A stretch of DNA of 64,000 nucleotides. Origin: Vibrio maritimus. Lineage in GTDB: Bacteria > Pseudomonadota > Gammaproteobacteria > Enterobacterales > Vibrionaceae. Under the pieces are notes generated by a model. It searched no databases, was not told where the DNA came from, and saw nothing but the letters and a program-made list of their open reading frames with translations. Shown here piece by piece: positions 56,416 to 64,000 of this stretch (position 1 is the first letter of the stretch; every line of letters begins with the position of its first letter). Location: the NCBI GenBank assembly GCA_003263775.1, contig JYJJ01000006.1:186001-250000 (forward strand). The letters are read 5' to 3'. The position numbers and the translations under genes are program-made.

Positions 56416-58176
56416 TTAACCTCTTACGAACGCTTTAATAGTGGCAATTTCTTGGCCTTCGCTTTCGCCATATGGTTGGATGACATAAGCGTCTACGTGA
56501 GCTGGGATAACGAAGGTTTCGGCATAATGAACAACAAATGGCTCAAATTTATTGTCTGGACTCAAGATAATTGCCTCTTTACCGTCCACTAAGTTCAGAA
56601 CATTGACGGTCCCCTCAGTTTTATGAAGAACGGGTTTGCTGAACCAGTGGCGTCTAGTCTCGATAAACTCACGCTCATGCAGGCCCGTTTTTTCCTCTTT
56701 CCAGCCTTCGCCCTCAGCGATTGGTGTGATGGCGTTAACTAAATGCTCCTGACACCATTCCGTGTTGCGTTCCCATTGAATGACTTCTTTGCCGTGATCT
56801 AAGTGCACTGGTCGTGGTAGACCATCAAGCCCTAAGCGATCCCAATCCCACAGTTTGAACGTGAAGATGTAGGGGGTCGCACTGATTTCAAGCACCATTG
56901 AATCGGATCCCGAGCAGTGAATAGTGCCGGCAGGGATCAAGAAATGGTCATGCTTTTTCGCTGGGAATTGATTGATGAAGCGCTCATCATCGAATGACTT
57001 TTCGCCGCGCTGCGCTGCATACAAATCATCCATCATTTCATCTGGGTTGATGCCAGACTTAGTGCCAAGGTACACACTGGCTTTTTCTCCAGCGTCTAAC
57101 ATGTAATAGCTCTCGTCTTGGGTATAGTGCATCCCAAACTCGTTCTGAATGTATTCGGTCAGAGGGTGTACCTGCAGACTTAGATGCTGGCCTTGCATGG
57201 TATCGAGGAAGTCGAATCGAATTGGGAACTCGGCGCCAAAGCGAGCATGGACACTGTCGCCTAATAGAGCGCGCGGTTGGGTTAATACCAAGTCTTGCGA
57301 TGGAATTTCGACAACAACGTCGCCGTACTTAAGCAGTAGGCTGTTTTCTTCAGGAACGCAGTCAAAACACCATGCATAGTTGGGCTTGTCTTGGTCGAGG
57401 TCGCAGACTTCTTTCATCCATTGACCGCCCCAGACGCCAGGGTCAAAGAAAGGTACCAGTCTAAATGGTTGAGTTGTCGCTTGCTGTAAGCCTGCGTTGA
57501 ACGCCGCGCCCGAGACCATTTTAGGGTCAAAAGCGGTGTTGGTGTCTAAGAGAAAATCAACATCTGACAACAGCTTGGTTTTATAGCGGTCGAAGACACG
57601 CCATTCAATAAAGAATGAACGCTTGTATTTACGTAGGACGTCTTCGCTATAGTTTTCTGCACCCCAGTTGCCAAGCTCGCCACGGCGGAAGCGTTGCTGA
57701 ATTTCCCAACGAGCTAAATCAGCGTAAACAAAGGTATCGCCATCGGCGACCAGTCGAGCGCCATGGCCAATAACAACGATCAAACCAGAGCTCGCATCGC
57801 GAACGCTTTGTTTTAATCCTTCTAGCTTCTCGCTATCAAAAAACTCGTCCAGCTTGTGTGGTGCAATGACGCCAAATACTCGGTCATCGGTAATGTTGCG
57901 TTCTAGCATGGCGAAGATGTGTTCTTCGGAGTATTTCGCATCGTCCATTGACACCACAAGAGCGGGGGAGAGCGGTGCTACAAGCTGGTCGAGGATTTCA
58001 TTGTGATTGACACCATGATAGGTGTCGATCACCAAAATATGTTTATCTTGGCCCTGAATGCGTTGTTCAATTGTGTCAACGATACTGTCCCAACCGCGAA
58101 CGGCAGCTTGGTCAAAGCCCTTCACTTCTACCTTTGGAAACTTGTCATAATTGGATTGACCAGATAGGTACTTCAT
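56416..58176 (-). CDS. manA: class I mannose-6-phosphate isomerase with extra N-terminal domain
   Basis: 586 aa, longer than the usual ~390-aa ManA. The C-terminal ~370 residues hold the isomerase: VWGGQWMKEVC, zinc ligands in LSLQVHPLTEY, the late HFLIPAGTIHCSG and MVLEISATPYIFTFKLWD. The N-terminal ~215 residues (starting KYLSGQSNYDKFPKVEV) resemble a uridine-kinase-like P-loop fold but lack a canonical Walker A (HILVIDTYHGVNHNE), so phosphotransfer is doubtful. First gene of the PTS operon and divergent from lacI. It should convert imported mannose-6-phosphate into fructose-6-phosphate. Confidence 0.9.
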   Translation of the reverse strand: MKYLSGQSNYDKFPKVEVKGFDQAAVRGWDSIVDTIEQRIQGQDKHILVIDTYHGVNHNEILDQLVAPLSPALVVSMDDAKYSEEHIFAMLERNITDDRVFGVIAPHKLDEFFDSEKLEGLKQSVRDASSGLIVVIGHGARLVADGDTFVYADLARWEIQQRFRRGELGNWGAENYSEDVLRKYKRSFFIEWRVFDRYKTKLLSDVDFLLDTNTAFDPKMVSGAAFNAGLQQATTQPFRLVPFFDPGVWGGQWMKEVCDLDQDKPNYAWCFDCVPEENSLLLKYGDVVVEIPSQDLVLTQPRALLGDSVHARFGAEFPIRFDFLDTMQGQHLSLQVHPLTEYIQNEFGMHYTQDESYYMLDAGEKASVYLGTKSGINPDEMMDDLYAAQRGEKSFDDERFINQFPAKKHDHFLIPAGTIHCSGSDSMVLEISATPYIFTFKLWDWDRLGLDGLPRPVHLDHGKEVIQWERNTEWCQEHLVNAITPIAEGEGWKEEKTGLHEREFIETRRHWFSKPVLHKTEGTVNVLNLVDGKEAIILSPDNKFEPFVVHYAETFVIPAHVDAYVIQPYGESEGQEIATIKAFVRG

Positions 58177-58219
58177 ACATCACCTTGAGTTAATCATTTG
58201 ACTACAGTCTAATCACTCA

Positions 58220-58233
58220 GTTAATCAATTAAC
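58220..58233. promoter_or_regulatory. GTTAATCAATTAAC palindrome, LacI operator candidate
   Basis: GTTAAT/ATTAAC arms with a CA centre. One of three related palindromes in the manA-lacI divergent region, nearest to manA. Confidence 0.6.
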
Positions 58234-58238
58234 AAACT

Positions 58239-58255
58239 GGTTAACACGTTTAACC
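58239..58255. promoter_or_regulatory. GGTTAACACGTTTAACC palindrome, LacI operator candidate
   Basis: GGTTAA-type arms around a central CACG, similar to the site at 58341 and five bases from that at 58220. Confidence 0.65.
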
Positions 58256-58340
58256 ACTCATTTAGCAGTTGTTAACCAATAATTAGCAAGGCAATTTTGT
58301 AGTTAATCACATAATCATGACGATAAATGGCTATCGATTA

Positions 58341-58356
58341 GGTTAATCGATTAACC
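58341..58356. promoter_or_regulatory. GGTTAATCGATTAACC palindrome, LacI operator
   Basis: Perfect 16-bp palindrome with a central CG, the classic design of LacI-family operators. It is 62 bases upstream of the lacI start; looping with the sites 85-120 bp away is plausible. Confidence 0.8.
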
Positions 58357-58418
58357 TTGTTTTAATCAGAAAAGAAAGTCGCTATAACTGGTGCTAATTT
58401 CATTTACTGGAGCTCAAC

Positions 58419-59419
58419 ATGGCCAAAGCAACCATTGCGGACGTAGCTAAGCATTGCGGTGTTTCCACCGCGACTGTGTCCATGGTATTGACTAACAAAG
58501 GGCGAATCTCTGCGGCCACGCGTGAGCGGGTATTAGAGGCGGTTAAGGAGCTGGGTTATGTTTACAATCAAGCGGCGGCAAACTTGCGTCATAAACGCAG
58601 TAATCTAGTTGGGCTCGTCACACCTGATATTACCAACCCCTTTTTCTCTGAAATGATCGCGGGGCTTAGCCATTATCTTGAAGAGCAGGATTCGCTATTG
58701 TTTCTCGCTAATGCTGAAGAGAGCGTTGAGCGTCAAAGCAAGTTCATCGATTCGCTGTTGAGTCAGAACGCTGGTGGTGTAGTGATGTGCCCTGCGATGG
58801 AAACGAATTTGGACTTTTTGGAGACAGTACAAAGCCGTGGGTTTCCGATCGTATTGGCTGTTCGGCCTATTGGGGAGGATCAATTTGATTTCGTCGGCAC
58901 CAATAACTTTATGGGTTTGCAGTTAGCAACGGAACACCTAATCAAAAAAGGTCACAAACATATTGCGTTTGTTGGTGGACTGGAGATCTCTAAGACGCGT
59001 TCCCATCGTCTTGGGGGTATATGTCAAAGTTAATGGAACATGGGATTCCATTCAATGAACGATACATTCGAAGCTGCTCAGCGAGTCGTTCCGAGGGTGC
59101 TAAGGTAACAAGGGAATTACTGGCTCAGCACCCAGAAATTACCGCTATTATTGGCTACCAAGATATCGTTGCTTTTGGTGTCATGCGAGCCATTAAAGAT
59201 CTCGGTAAAACCGTAGGCAAAGACATAGCGGTTGTGGGTTTTGATGATGTGGCAGAATCCGCGGATACCAATCCAGCGCTGACTTCCATCTCTGTTTCAG
59301 CGCGAGAAATTGGCCGAGCGGCGGGAGAGATCATTCTGTCTCGCATGGAGGGCGACAAACAGCCGTACAAAAGCGTGGTCTTCCCACCCAAACTGGTGGT
59401 GAGAAGTTCATGTGGTTGA
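58419..59419 (+). CDS. LacI family transcriptional regulator, one frameshift
   Basis: About 333 aa after repair. The N-terminal helix-turn-helix reads ATIADVAKHCGVSTATVSMV, followed by the hinge (NQAAANLRHKRSN) and a periplasmic-binding-protein-like ligand domain. The frame breaks near 59016 where a G of a run is missing; the joined sequence is RLGGYMSKLMEHGIPFNE. It diverges from the mannose-type PTS operon and likely represses it in the absence of the substrate sugar. Confidence 0.9.
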
Positions 59420-59509
59420 TTTTAACTTTGCGAAAAAATTAGGTTTTTTAGTTGCGCGTGGGTATTTTGCTCGCAGTCTGCCCGCGTATTCACCTTTGAC
59501 TGTTGCTAT

Positions 59510-59537
59510 TTGGTAACCACGCATTGGTAACCACGCA
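59510..59537. repeat. perfect 14-bp tandem duplication
   Basis: TTGGTAACCACGCA occurs twice head to tail, after the lacI gene. Could be a replication slip or an assembly effect. Confidence 0.75.
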
Positions 59538-59565
59538 CCATTGAGCTACGACAACTTTCTACAGA

Positions 59566-59715
59566 CAAAAAAAACGCCAAGACAATCGGTCTTGGCGTCA
59601 AAGATAGTAATCGTAAACTCGGGAGGCTGAGTCTCCCATGCTCTACAATCTCAAATATCCCTTTAGCTACTTTCCTGTAGCGATGTTGTGATCATATATT
59701 CATCACCTCGATGGC
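59566..59715 (-). ncRNA. candidate small RNA or recQ 3' UTR RNA ending in a strong terminator
   Basis: The minus-strand transcript downstream of recQ contains a hairpin GCTAC-AGGAAA-GTAGC whose loop shows a GGA, as in CsrA-binding sites; then AAAGGGAT; then the hairpin GGGAG...CTCCC; and finally a 10-bp terminator stem (59574-59598) followed by eight U. No open frame is apparent. A weak promoter may start with TTGACG at 59748-59743, beyond which recQ ends at 59772. I could not match it to a named vibrio small RNA; it may simply be the recQ 3' end. Confidence 0.4.
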
Positions 59716-59771
59716 AACACTAGCCTAAAGTGGTAAACACATCGTCAACGATGCAATCTGATATTCCATTT

Positions 59772-61922
59772 TTATTTGCTTTGTGAAGCCATTTTCGCGA
59801 GTACACATTTTAGTGTGCCGTAGTCGTATTGCTGTTCAAAGTGCTCGTATAGCGGTTTGATGGTCTGCTGTGCTAGAGAATCAAGCGTTAGTGCTTGCTG
59901 TGTAATTGTTTGGATCTCCTCTTCGCTTAAGGAGACCACGCTGTTTAACTCGCAGGCGTTTAACTCTATGGCTTGGGCTAGATGAGACATGATCGTTGTT
60001 GCCTTTAGTCCGCGTTCACTTGCGATGTCTTCAACGGTAAACCCTTTGTTAAGAAGTCCCAGAGACTCAAGTTCGGTATCTGATAACTGCTTTTCAGCTT
60101 CGGATTTGGGCTCAATCGCGGCGATAAACGCATCGCCGTATTTCTCGATCTTAACTTCACCAAAACCTGAGATTGTTGAAAGTTCATCGAGGGTTTGTGG
60201 GCGCACGCTAGCGAGTGATTCTAGCGTCGCATCATGACAAATCATGTAAGCCGGCACCGATTGCTGCTTAGCTAGCTCTGCGCGAACTTCGCGAAGCCTT
60301 TCAAACTGCGGCATATCGGCAGTAGACAATGTGCCAGAGTTTTTCTTCTTAGCGCCTTTCGCCGCTTTTTTCGAGACTCGCAGTTTGCGAAGTTCGATGG
60401 GCTGTTCGCCTTTCAGGTAGGGACGGCACAACTCAGTAAGTTGTAAGCTGCCGTGTTCACCGTGCACTTCCAGAAGGTTCATGGCGAGCAGTTGACGAAA
60501 TACTCCTTGCCACTCTTTAGCTGAAAGGTCGCCACCAATACCAAATGTAGAAAGGGTATCGTGCTGGTTTTGGGTAATTCGACTGTCGGCTTTACCTAAG
60601 AGAATGTTGACTAAGTAACTCACACCAAACCGCTGACCGGTTCGATATACAGTGGAAAGCGCCTTTTGCGTAGCTTGTAAGCCATCCCAGGTTTCGGGTG
60701 GGGTGAGGCAGTTATCACAGTTGCCGCAGGGCTTTGATAGCGTTTCGCCAAAGTAGGCGAGTAGAGATTGGCGACGGCAAGTAGCCAAATCACAATAGCC
60801 AAGTAGTCGATTGAGTTTTTGAATGGATACGCGCTTATATTGCTCTGCGCCTTCGGAGTTTTGCACCATTTGTCGTTGTAGAACCATGTCTTGCATACCA
60901 AAACTCATCCAAGCATTTGCAGGCATGCCATCACGTCCTGCACGGCCTGTTTCCTGGTAATAGGCTTCAATACTTTTTGGTAGGCTTAAATGCGCCACAA
61001 ACCGAACATCGGGTTTATCAATTCCCATCCCAAATGCGATGGTGGCGACGACGATGATGCCATCTTCACTCAAAAAACGGCGCTGGTGATTCGCGCGTTG
61101 CTCACTTGATAGCCCTGCGTGGTAAGGCAAAGCGGTTTTGCCCATGTCACACAGCCACTGCGCTGTCTCTTCTACTTTTTTACGTGATAGGCAATAGACA
61201 ATACCGGCATCATCTTGATGATGAGTATCGATAAAGCGCCATAGCTCTTGTTTTGCATTGCCAAGGTCGGAGACGTGGTAAGTGATGTTAGGACGATCAA
61301 AACTGTGAACATAAACATCGGCTTGCTCAAGTGCCAATTGAGCGATGATCTCCTCACGTGTTTTAAGATCGGCGGTAGCGGTGAGCGCGATTCTCGGCAC
61401 GGTAGGAAAGCGCTGCTTGAGCACACTGAGTTGCTGATACTCCGGGCGAAAATCGTGACCCCACTGGCTTACACAGTGTGCTTCATCAATAGCAAACAGC
61501 GACAGGCTCGATTGCTCCAACAAACGAAGCGTTTTTTCCATTAATAGTCGCTCAGGTGCGACATACAGGATTTGGATGTCACCAGTGAGTACTTGCTCCT
61601 CCACGACTTGCTGATCGTACGGGCTCAATGTTGAGTTTAGGTAAGCAGCACGAACGCCAACTTGATGTAGGGCGTCGACTTGATCTTGCATCAGTGCGAT
61701 AAGAGGAGATACCACAACGCCAACTCCCTGCCTCAGAATCGCCGGTATTTGATAACAAATAGATTTACCGCCGCCGGTTGGCATTAATGTCAGTACATCA
61801 TTCCCCAACATCAACGAGTCGATAATATCCGCTTGTTGATGACGAAAATTATCGTAACCAAATAGAGATTTCAGCAGTTCATTGGGCGTGATGGGATTCG
61901 CGGTCGGAGTATTTGGCATCAT
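59772..61922 (-). CDS. recQ: ATP-dependent DNA helicase RecQ
   Basis: 716 aa, longer than E. coli RecQ (~609 aa). 3'-5' helicase acting in recombination and fork repair. Walker A GGGKS (50-54), DEAH box (146-149), aromatic-rich loop [11 protein letters not shown], zinc cysteines ([12 protein letters not shown], then CGNCDNC), winged RQC region, HRDC domain (about 520-600), and a C-terminal extension with a helix-turn-helix-like segment ([20 protein letters not shown]). The extension is seen in many gammaproteobacterial RecQ-like proteins. The start is at 61922 with an ATG directly followed by a second. Confidence 0.93.
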   Translation of the reverse strand: MMPNTPTANPITPNELLKSLFGYDNFRHQQADIIDSLMLGNDVLTLMPTGGGKSICYQIPAILRQGVGVVVSPLIALMQDQVDALHQVGVRAAYLNSTLSPYDQQVVEEQVLTGDIQILYVAPERLLMEKTLRLLEQSSLSLFAIDEAHCVSQWGHDFRPEYQQLSVLKQRFPTVPRIALTATADLKTREEIIAQLALEQADVYVHSFDRPNITYHVSDLGNAKQELWRFIDTHHQDDAGIVYCLSRKKVEETAQWLCDMGKTALPYHAGLSSEQRANHQRRFLSEDGIIVVATIAFGMGIDKPDVRFVAHLSLPKSIEAYYQETGRAGRDGMPANAWMSFGMQDMVLQRQMVQNSEGAEQYKRVSIQKLNRLLGYCDLATCRRQSLLAYFGETLSKPCGNCDNCLTPPETWDGLQATQKALSTVYRTGQRFGVSYLVNILLGKADSRITQNQHDTLSTFGIGGDLSAKEWQGVFRQLLAMNLLEVHGEHGSLQLTELCRPYLKGEQPIELRKLRVSKKAAKGAKKKNSGTLSTADMPQFERLREVRAELAKQQSVPAYMICHDATLESLASVRPQTLDELSTISGFGEVKIEKYGDAFIAAIEPKSEAEKQLSDTELESLGLLNKGFTVEDIASERGLKATTIMSHLAQAIELNACELNSVVSLSEEEIQTITQQALTLDSLAQQTIKPLYEHFEQQYDYGTLKCVLAKMASQSK

Positions 61923-62303
61923 AGAAGCTTTGGGGTTATCACAAAGTGGGAAGATAGCGGGAAAGTGTGTCAGGAGCAGAGTAGGTTTTCAAGCATTCAT
62001 CGAGATAATGCGCAGTCATTCTCAATGTGGTTGTGGAACTGTGTCGTGAGAGTTGTACGACTTGAGGTGAGTCTTGTTATGACAAGTCTTTTTCAAGATG
62101 CTGTGAGTGATTAGGAATGGGAACGCAGCGAGAGAAAGTCGGGCTTAGCTTGGCATATAAGCCCGACCTATACGGAGCTTTGGAATACTGTGCGTTTCCA
62201 TCGCTTTTGCTGCCTTTTGCTAAAAGTGCAAAGAGGTAACAATTTGTTAGACACAAGGTAGAAGAAAAGTTCCGCTACCTTGTATCTGAAGGCTTAAAAA
62301 AGC
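61923..62303. other. intergenic region between recQ and nagB
   Basis: About 380 bp upstream of recQ and downstream of nagB. Apart from the hairpin at 62138-62167 I see no gene or recognised site. Confidence 0.45.
62138..62167 (-). terminator. hairpin downstream of nagB, possible terminator
   Basis: 10-bp perfect stem GTCGGGCTTA / TAAGCCCGAC around a 10-nt loop, followed on the minus strand by TTTC. Stem is strong, T-run short. Confidence 0.5.
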
Positions 62304-63104
62304 TTATAGACCTTTGATGTTCTCGACTTCAAGTTCGTTGAAGTAGCGAACTGTCTTCACTTTTAGCTCTTGTTGAGCTGCATCGTCAGCAACGATGATT
62401 GCTTTAGAGTGCATTTGTAGCGCAGTCACTGTCCACATGTGGTTTACAGAGCCTTCTACTGCCATTTGAAGAGCTTGAGCTTTGTTGTGACCCATAGTTA
62501 GGATCATCACTTCTTCAGCGTCTAGCAGAGTTGCAACACCGATAGTTAGTGCGTATTTAGGCACTTGGTTGATGTCGTTGTCGAAGAAACGAGAGTTTGC
62601 GATGCGCGTGTCTTCTGTCAATGTTTTGATACGAGTGCGAGAATTTAGAGATGAACCTGGTTCGTTGAATGCGATGTGACCATCGATGCCTACGCCACCC
62701 ATGAATAGGTTGATCTTGCCGTATGAACGGATTTTCTCTTCGTATGCTGCGCAGTGTGCGTCGATATCGTCTGCTAGACCGTCAAGAAGGTTGATGTTTT
62801 CTTCTTGGATATCAACGTGGTTGAAGAAGTTGTTGTACATGAAAGAGCGGTATGACTCAGGGTGCTCAGGGTCGATACCTACGTACTCATCCATGTTGAA
62901 CGTCACAACGTGTTTGAAGCTTACTTCGCCTGCTTTGTGCAGAGCGATAAGTGCTTTGTACGTTGAAAGAGGCGTTCCACCAGTTGGTAGACCCAAAACA
63001 AACGGCTTTTCTGCTGTCGGTTTGAAAGCGTTGATACGCTCAACGATGTGGCGAGCAGCCCATTTACCTACTTGTTCTGCGTTCTGTAATGGAATAAGTC
63101 TCAT
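62304..63104 (-). CDS. nagB: glucosamine-6-phosphate deaminase
   Basis: 266 aa, the standard length. Converts glucosamine-6-phosphate to fructose-6-phosphate and ammonia. Conserved blocks: [28 protein letters not shown] (catalytic Asp) and [19 protein letters not shown] (catalytic His). AGGGGATCAAC precedes the ATG. Codes for the last step of chitin/GlcNAc catabolism. Upstream DNA (63105-63300) is AT-rich, and I did not find a clear NagC site. Confidence 0.95.
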   Translation of the reverse strand: MRLIPLQNAEQVGKWAARHIVERINAFKPTAEKPFVLGLPTGGTPLSTYKALIALHKAGEVSFKHVVTFNMDEYVGIDPEHPESYRSFMYNNFFNHVDIQEENINLLDGLADDIDAHCAAYEEKIRSYGKINLFMGGVGIDGHIAFNEPGSSLNSRTRIKTLTEDTRIANSRFFDNDINQVPKYALTIGVATLLDAEEVMILTMGHNKAQALQMAVEGSVNHMWTVTALQMHSKAIIVADDAAQQELKVKTVRYFNELEVENIKGL

Positions 63105-63392
63105 GTTGATCCCCTAATAAAAGAATTTAATGTGTTCTGAAACATTAATTCGCATTATAAAAAAAAGTTTTTCGACACGGCTATTACTTTTCTGTGAATT
63201 TTCGTTTTTTTCTTGATCGGGATCGCCTTTTGCCATTGGTGTTGAAGGTTTGTTAACAAAAAGTGCTTTTTTAACAAGAAAAATTTTCAGAAGAAAATAA
63301 AGTGCGGTTTTGGGGGTTTTTGGAGAGAGAAACTTGAAGGGGTAGACGTGAGGAGGTTAGGTAATTGGGCAGGAAGCTGCCCAAACCATTGG

Positions 63393-63815
63393 CTAGATCG
63401 CTTGACCGTTAGCGGTAACAACAACGTCGACGTTGCCACGCAGTGCGTTCGAGTATGGGCAAACTTGGTGCGCGACACGAACCAGTTCTAGCGCTGCGGC
63501 ATCATCCATATCTAAAGTCACATCGAGAGTGACATCAAGAACAAACCCACCATGTTCATTGGCCTTTAGTGCGACTGTTGCTTTTGTTGGAGCTTGTTTT
63601 ACAGCTAGTTTCTGCTGCTGAGCGACATGAAGAATGGCATTAGAAAAACACGCTGAGTAACCAGCCGCAAAGAGCTGCTCTGGGTTGGTTGCAGTGCCAG
63701 TTCCCCCTAGCTCTTTTGGATAAGAAAGCGCAAGATCGAGCAAGCCATCATCTGTTGATACTTGTCCATTGCGGCCGGCGATTGCAGTTGCTGAAGTAGA
63801 GTAAAGTGCTGACAT
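63393..63815 (-). CDS. ohr: organic hydroperoxide resistance protein
   Basis: 140-aa Ohr of the OsmC/Ohr family, a thiol peroxidase reducing organic hydroperoxides with lipoyl-type donors. The peroxidatic Cys lies in AAGYSACFSNAI and the resolving Cys in AHQVCPYSNALRGN; the Arg/Glu pair is in PEQLFAAG and the N-terminal half. GAAAGGATG precedes the start. Divergent from ohrR, the classic arrangement. Confidence 0.94.
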   Translation of the reverse strand: MSALYSTSATAIAGRNGQVSTDDGLLDLALSYPKELGGTGTATNPEQLFAAGYSACFSNAILHVAQQQKLAVKQAPTKATVALKANEHGGFVLDVTLDVTLDMDDAAALELVRVAHQVCPYSNALRGNVDVVVTANGQAI

Positions 63816-63899
63816 AGGTTCATCCTTTCATTAGTTTTAATTGTGTAAAATTAGGTTGTGCGCTAACTATATTGTTAAAATTGGATGATTGCAAGTATA

Positions 63900-63909
63900 T
63901 TGTGCACAA
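63900..63909. promoter_or_regulatory. possible OhrR operator
   Basis: TTGTGCACAA palindrome with AATTGTG / AATTTA-like flanks, between ohr and ohrR. OhrR-type sites are AT-rich palindromes in this position; other AT-rich imperfect repeats nearby (AATTGTGTAAAATTAGG) could serve equally. Confidence 0.45.
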
Positions 63910-63933
63910 CTTAATTTACCCGAGTGGCCAATT

Positions 63934-64000
63934 ATGAAGTTAGATAGCCCTGAAGCCTTAGATTTAGACAAGCAAGTTTGTTTCGCACTGTATAGTGCTA
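63934..64000 (+). CDS. ohrR: OhrR-type MarR family repressor, 5' end only
   Basis: Begins MKLDSPEALDLDKQVCFALYSA and runs off the right edge. The Cys in QVCFALYSA corresponds to the peroxide-sensing cysteine of OhrR, which on oxidation releases the ohr promoter. Divergent from ohr. Confidence 0.85.
   Translation, partial: MKLDSPEALDLDKQVCFALYSA

Noticed and set aside
63105..63300. NagC operator upstream of nagB
   Set aside because: AT-rich with TTCG-like pieces, but no convincing match to the NagC consensus.
1..64000. Prophage, integron, CRISPR array, tRNA or rRNA genes
   Set aside because: No integrase, phage structural gene, regular spaced repeats or RNA gene pattern was found on either strand.

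Overview
This window looks like chromosome of an alginate-degrading marine Vibrio. The organism call is inference from protein content and gene neighbourhoods; no rRNA or other taxonomic marker is present. Supporting features are the aceA / LysR / glcB glyoxylate block, the ohr-ohrR pair, a Zur-type second copy of ribosomal protein L36, a chitobiase-like GH20 enzyme and a full oligoalginate utilisation locus. I see no tRNA, rRNA, CRISPR array, integrase or transposase.

Layout. (1) 1-6.8 kb: 3' end of a giant repeat adhesin, meeting a type I secretion cluster on the other strand (two ABC half-transporters plus a membrane fusion protein). A GAF/HD-GYP cyclic-di-GMP phosphodiesterase diverges from that cluster (7.0-9.9 kb). 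(2) 10-19 kb: GH20 hexosaminidase, metal-regulated small genes with Fur- and Zur-like boxes, a TetR gene with two palindromic operators, an SMR pump, and an operon joining a secreted protein, a fatty acid hydroxylase and a two-component system. (3) 19-46 kb: the alginate region, with DEH reductase, PL17 oligoalginate lyase, PL7 lipoprotein lyase with two CBM32 modules, an AlgSM1M2Q-type ABC importer, a KdgM-type porin, a sodium:solute symporter, KdgF and two FadR-type regulators. It is interrupted by a glutamate decarboxylase / AspT / LysE / amidase block (26.6-32.6 kb). A short palindrome, TTGTAATACAA or its complement, recurs upstream of many alginate genes and also upstream of a CBS/DUF294 protein gene, so it probably marks one regulon. 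(4) 46-52 kb: a possible ADP-ribosyltransferase-fold protein, a MITE-like repeat, then aceA, LysR and glcB. (5) 52-59.4 kb: a seven-gene mannose-family PTS operon with three sugar isomerase/epimerase-type enzymes, diverging from a LacI gene over palindromic operators. (6) 59.5-64 kb: candidate small RNA, recQ, nagB, ohr and the start of ohrR.

How the genes fit. Extracellular PL7 lyase cuts alginate. Oligomers cross the outer membrane through the porin and the inner membrane by the symporter and/or the ABC importer. PL17 lyase and KdgF yield DEH and DehR reduces it. aceA and glcB supply the glyoxylate shunt.

A strong technical signal overlies everything: 15 genes carry 20 single-base losses, mostly in short homopolymers, and each is restored by adding one base. 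These look like sequencing or assembly errors rather than decay, so I annotate the repaired spans as genes and note each break.
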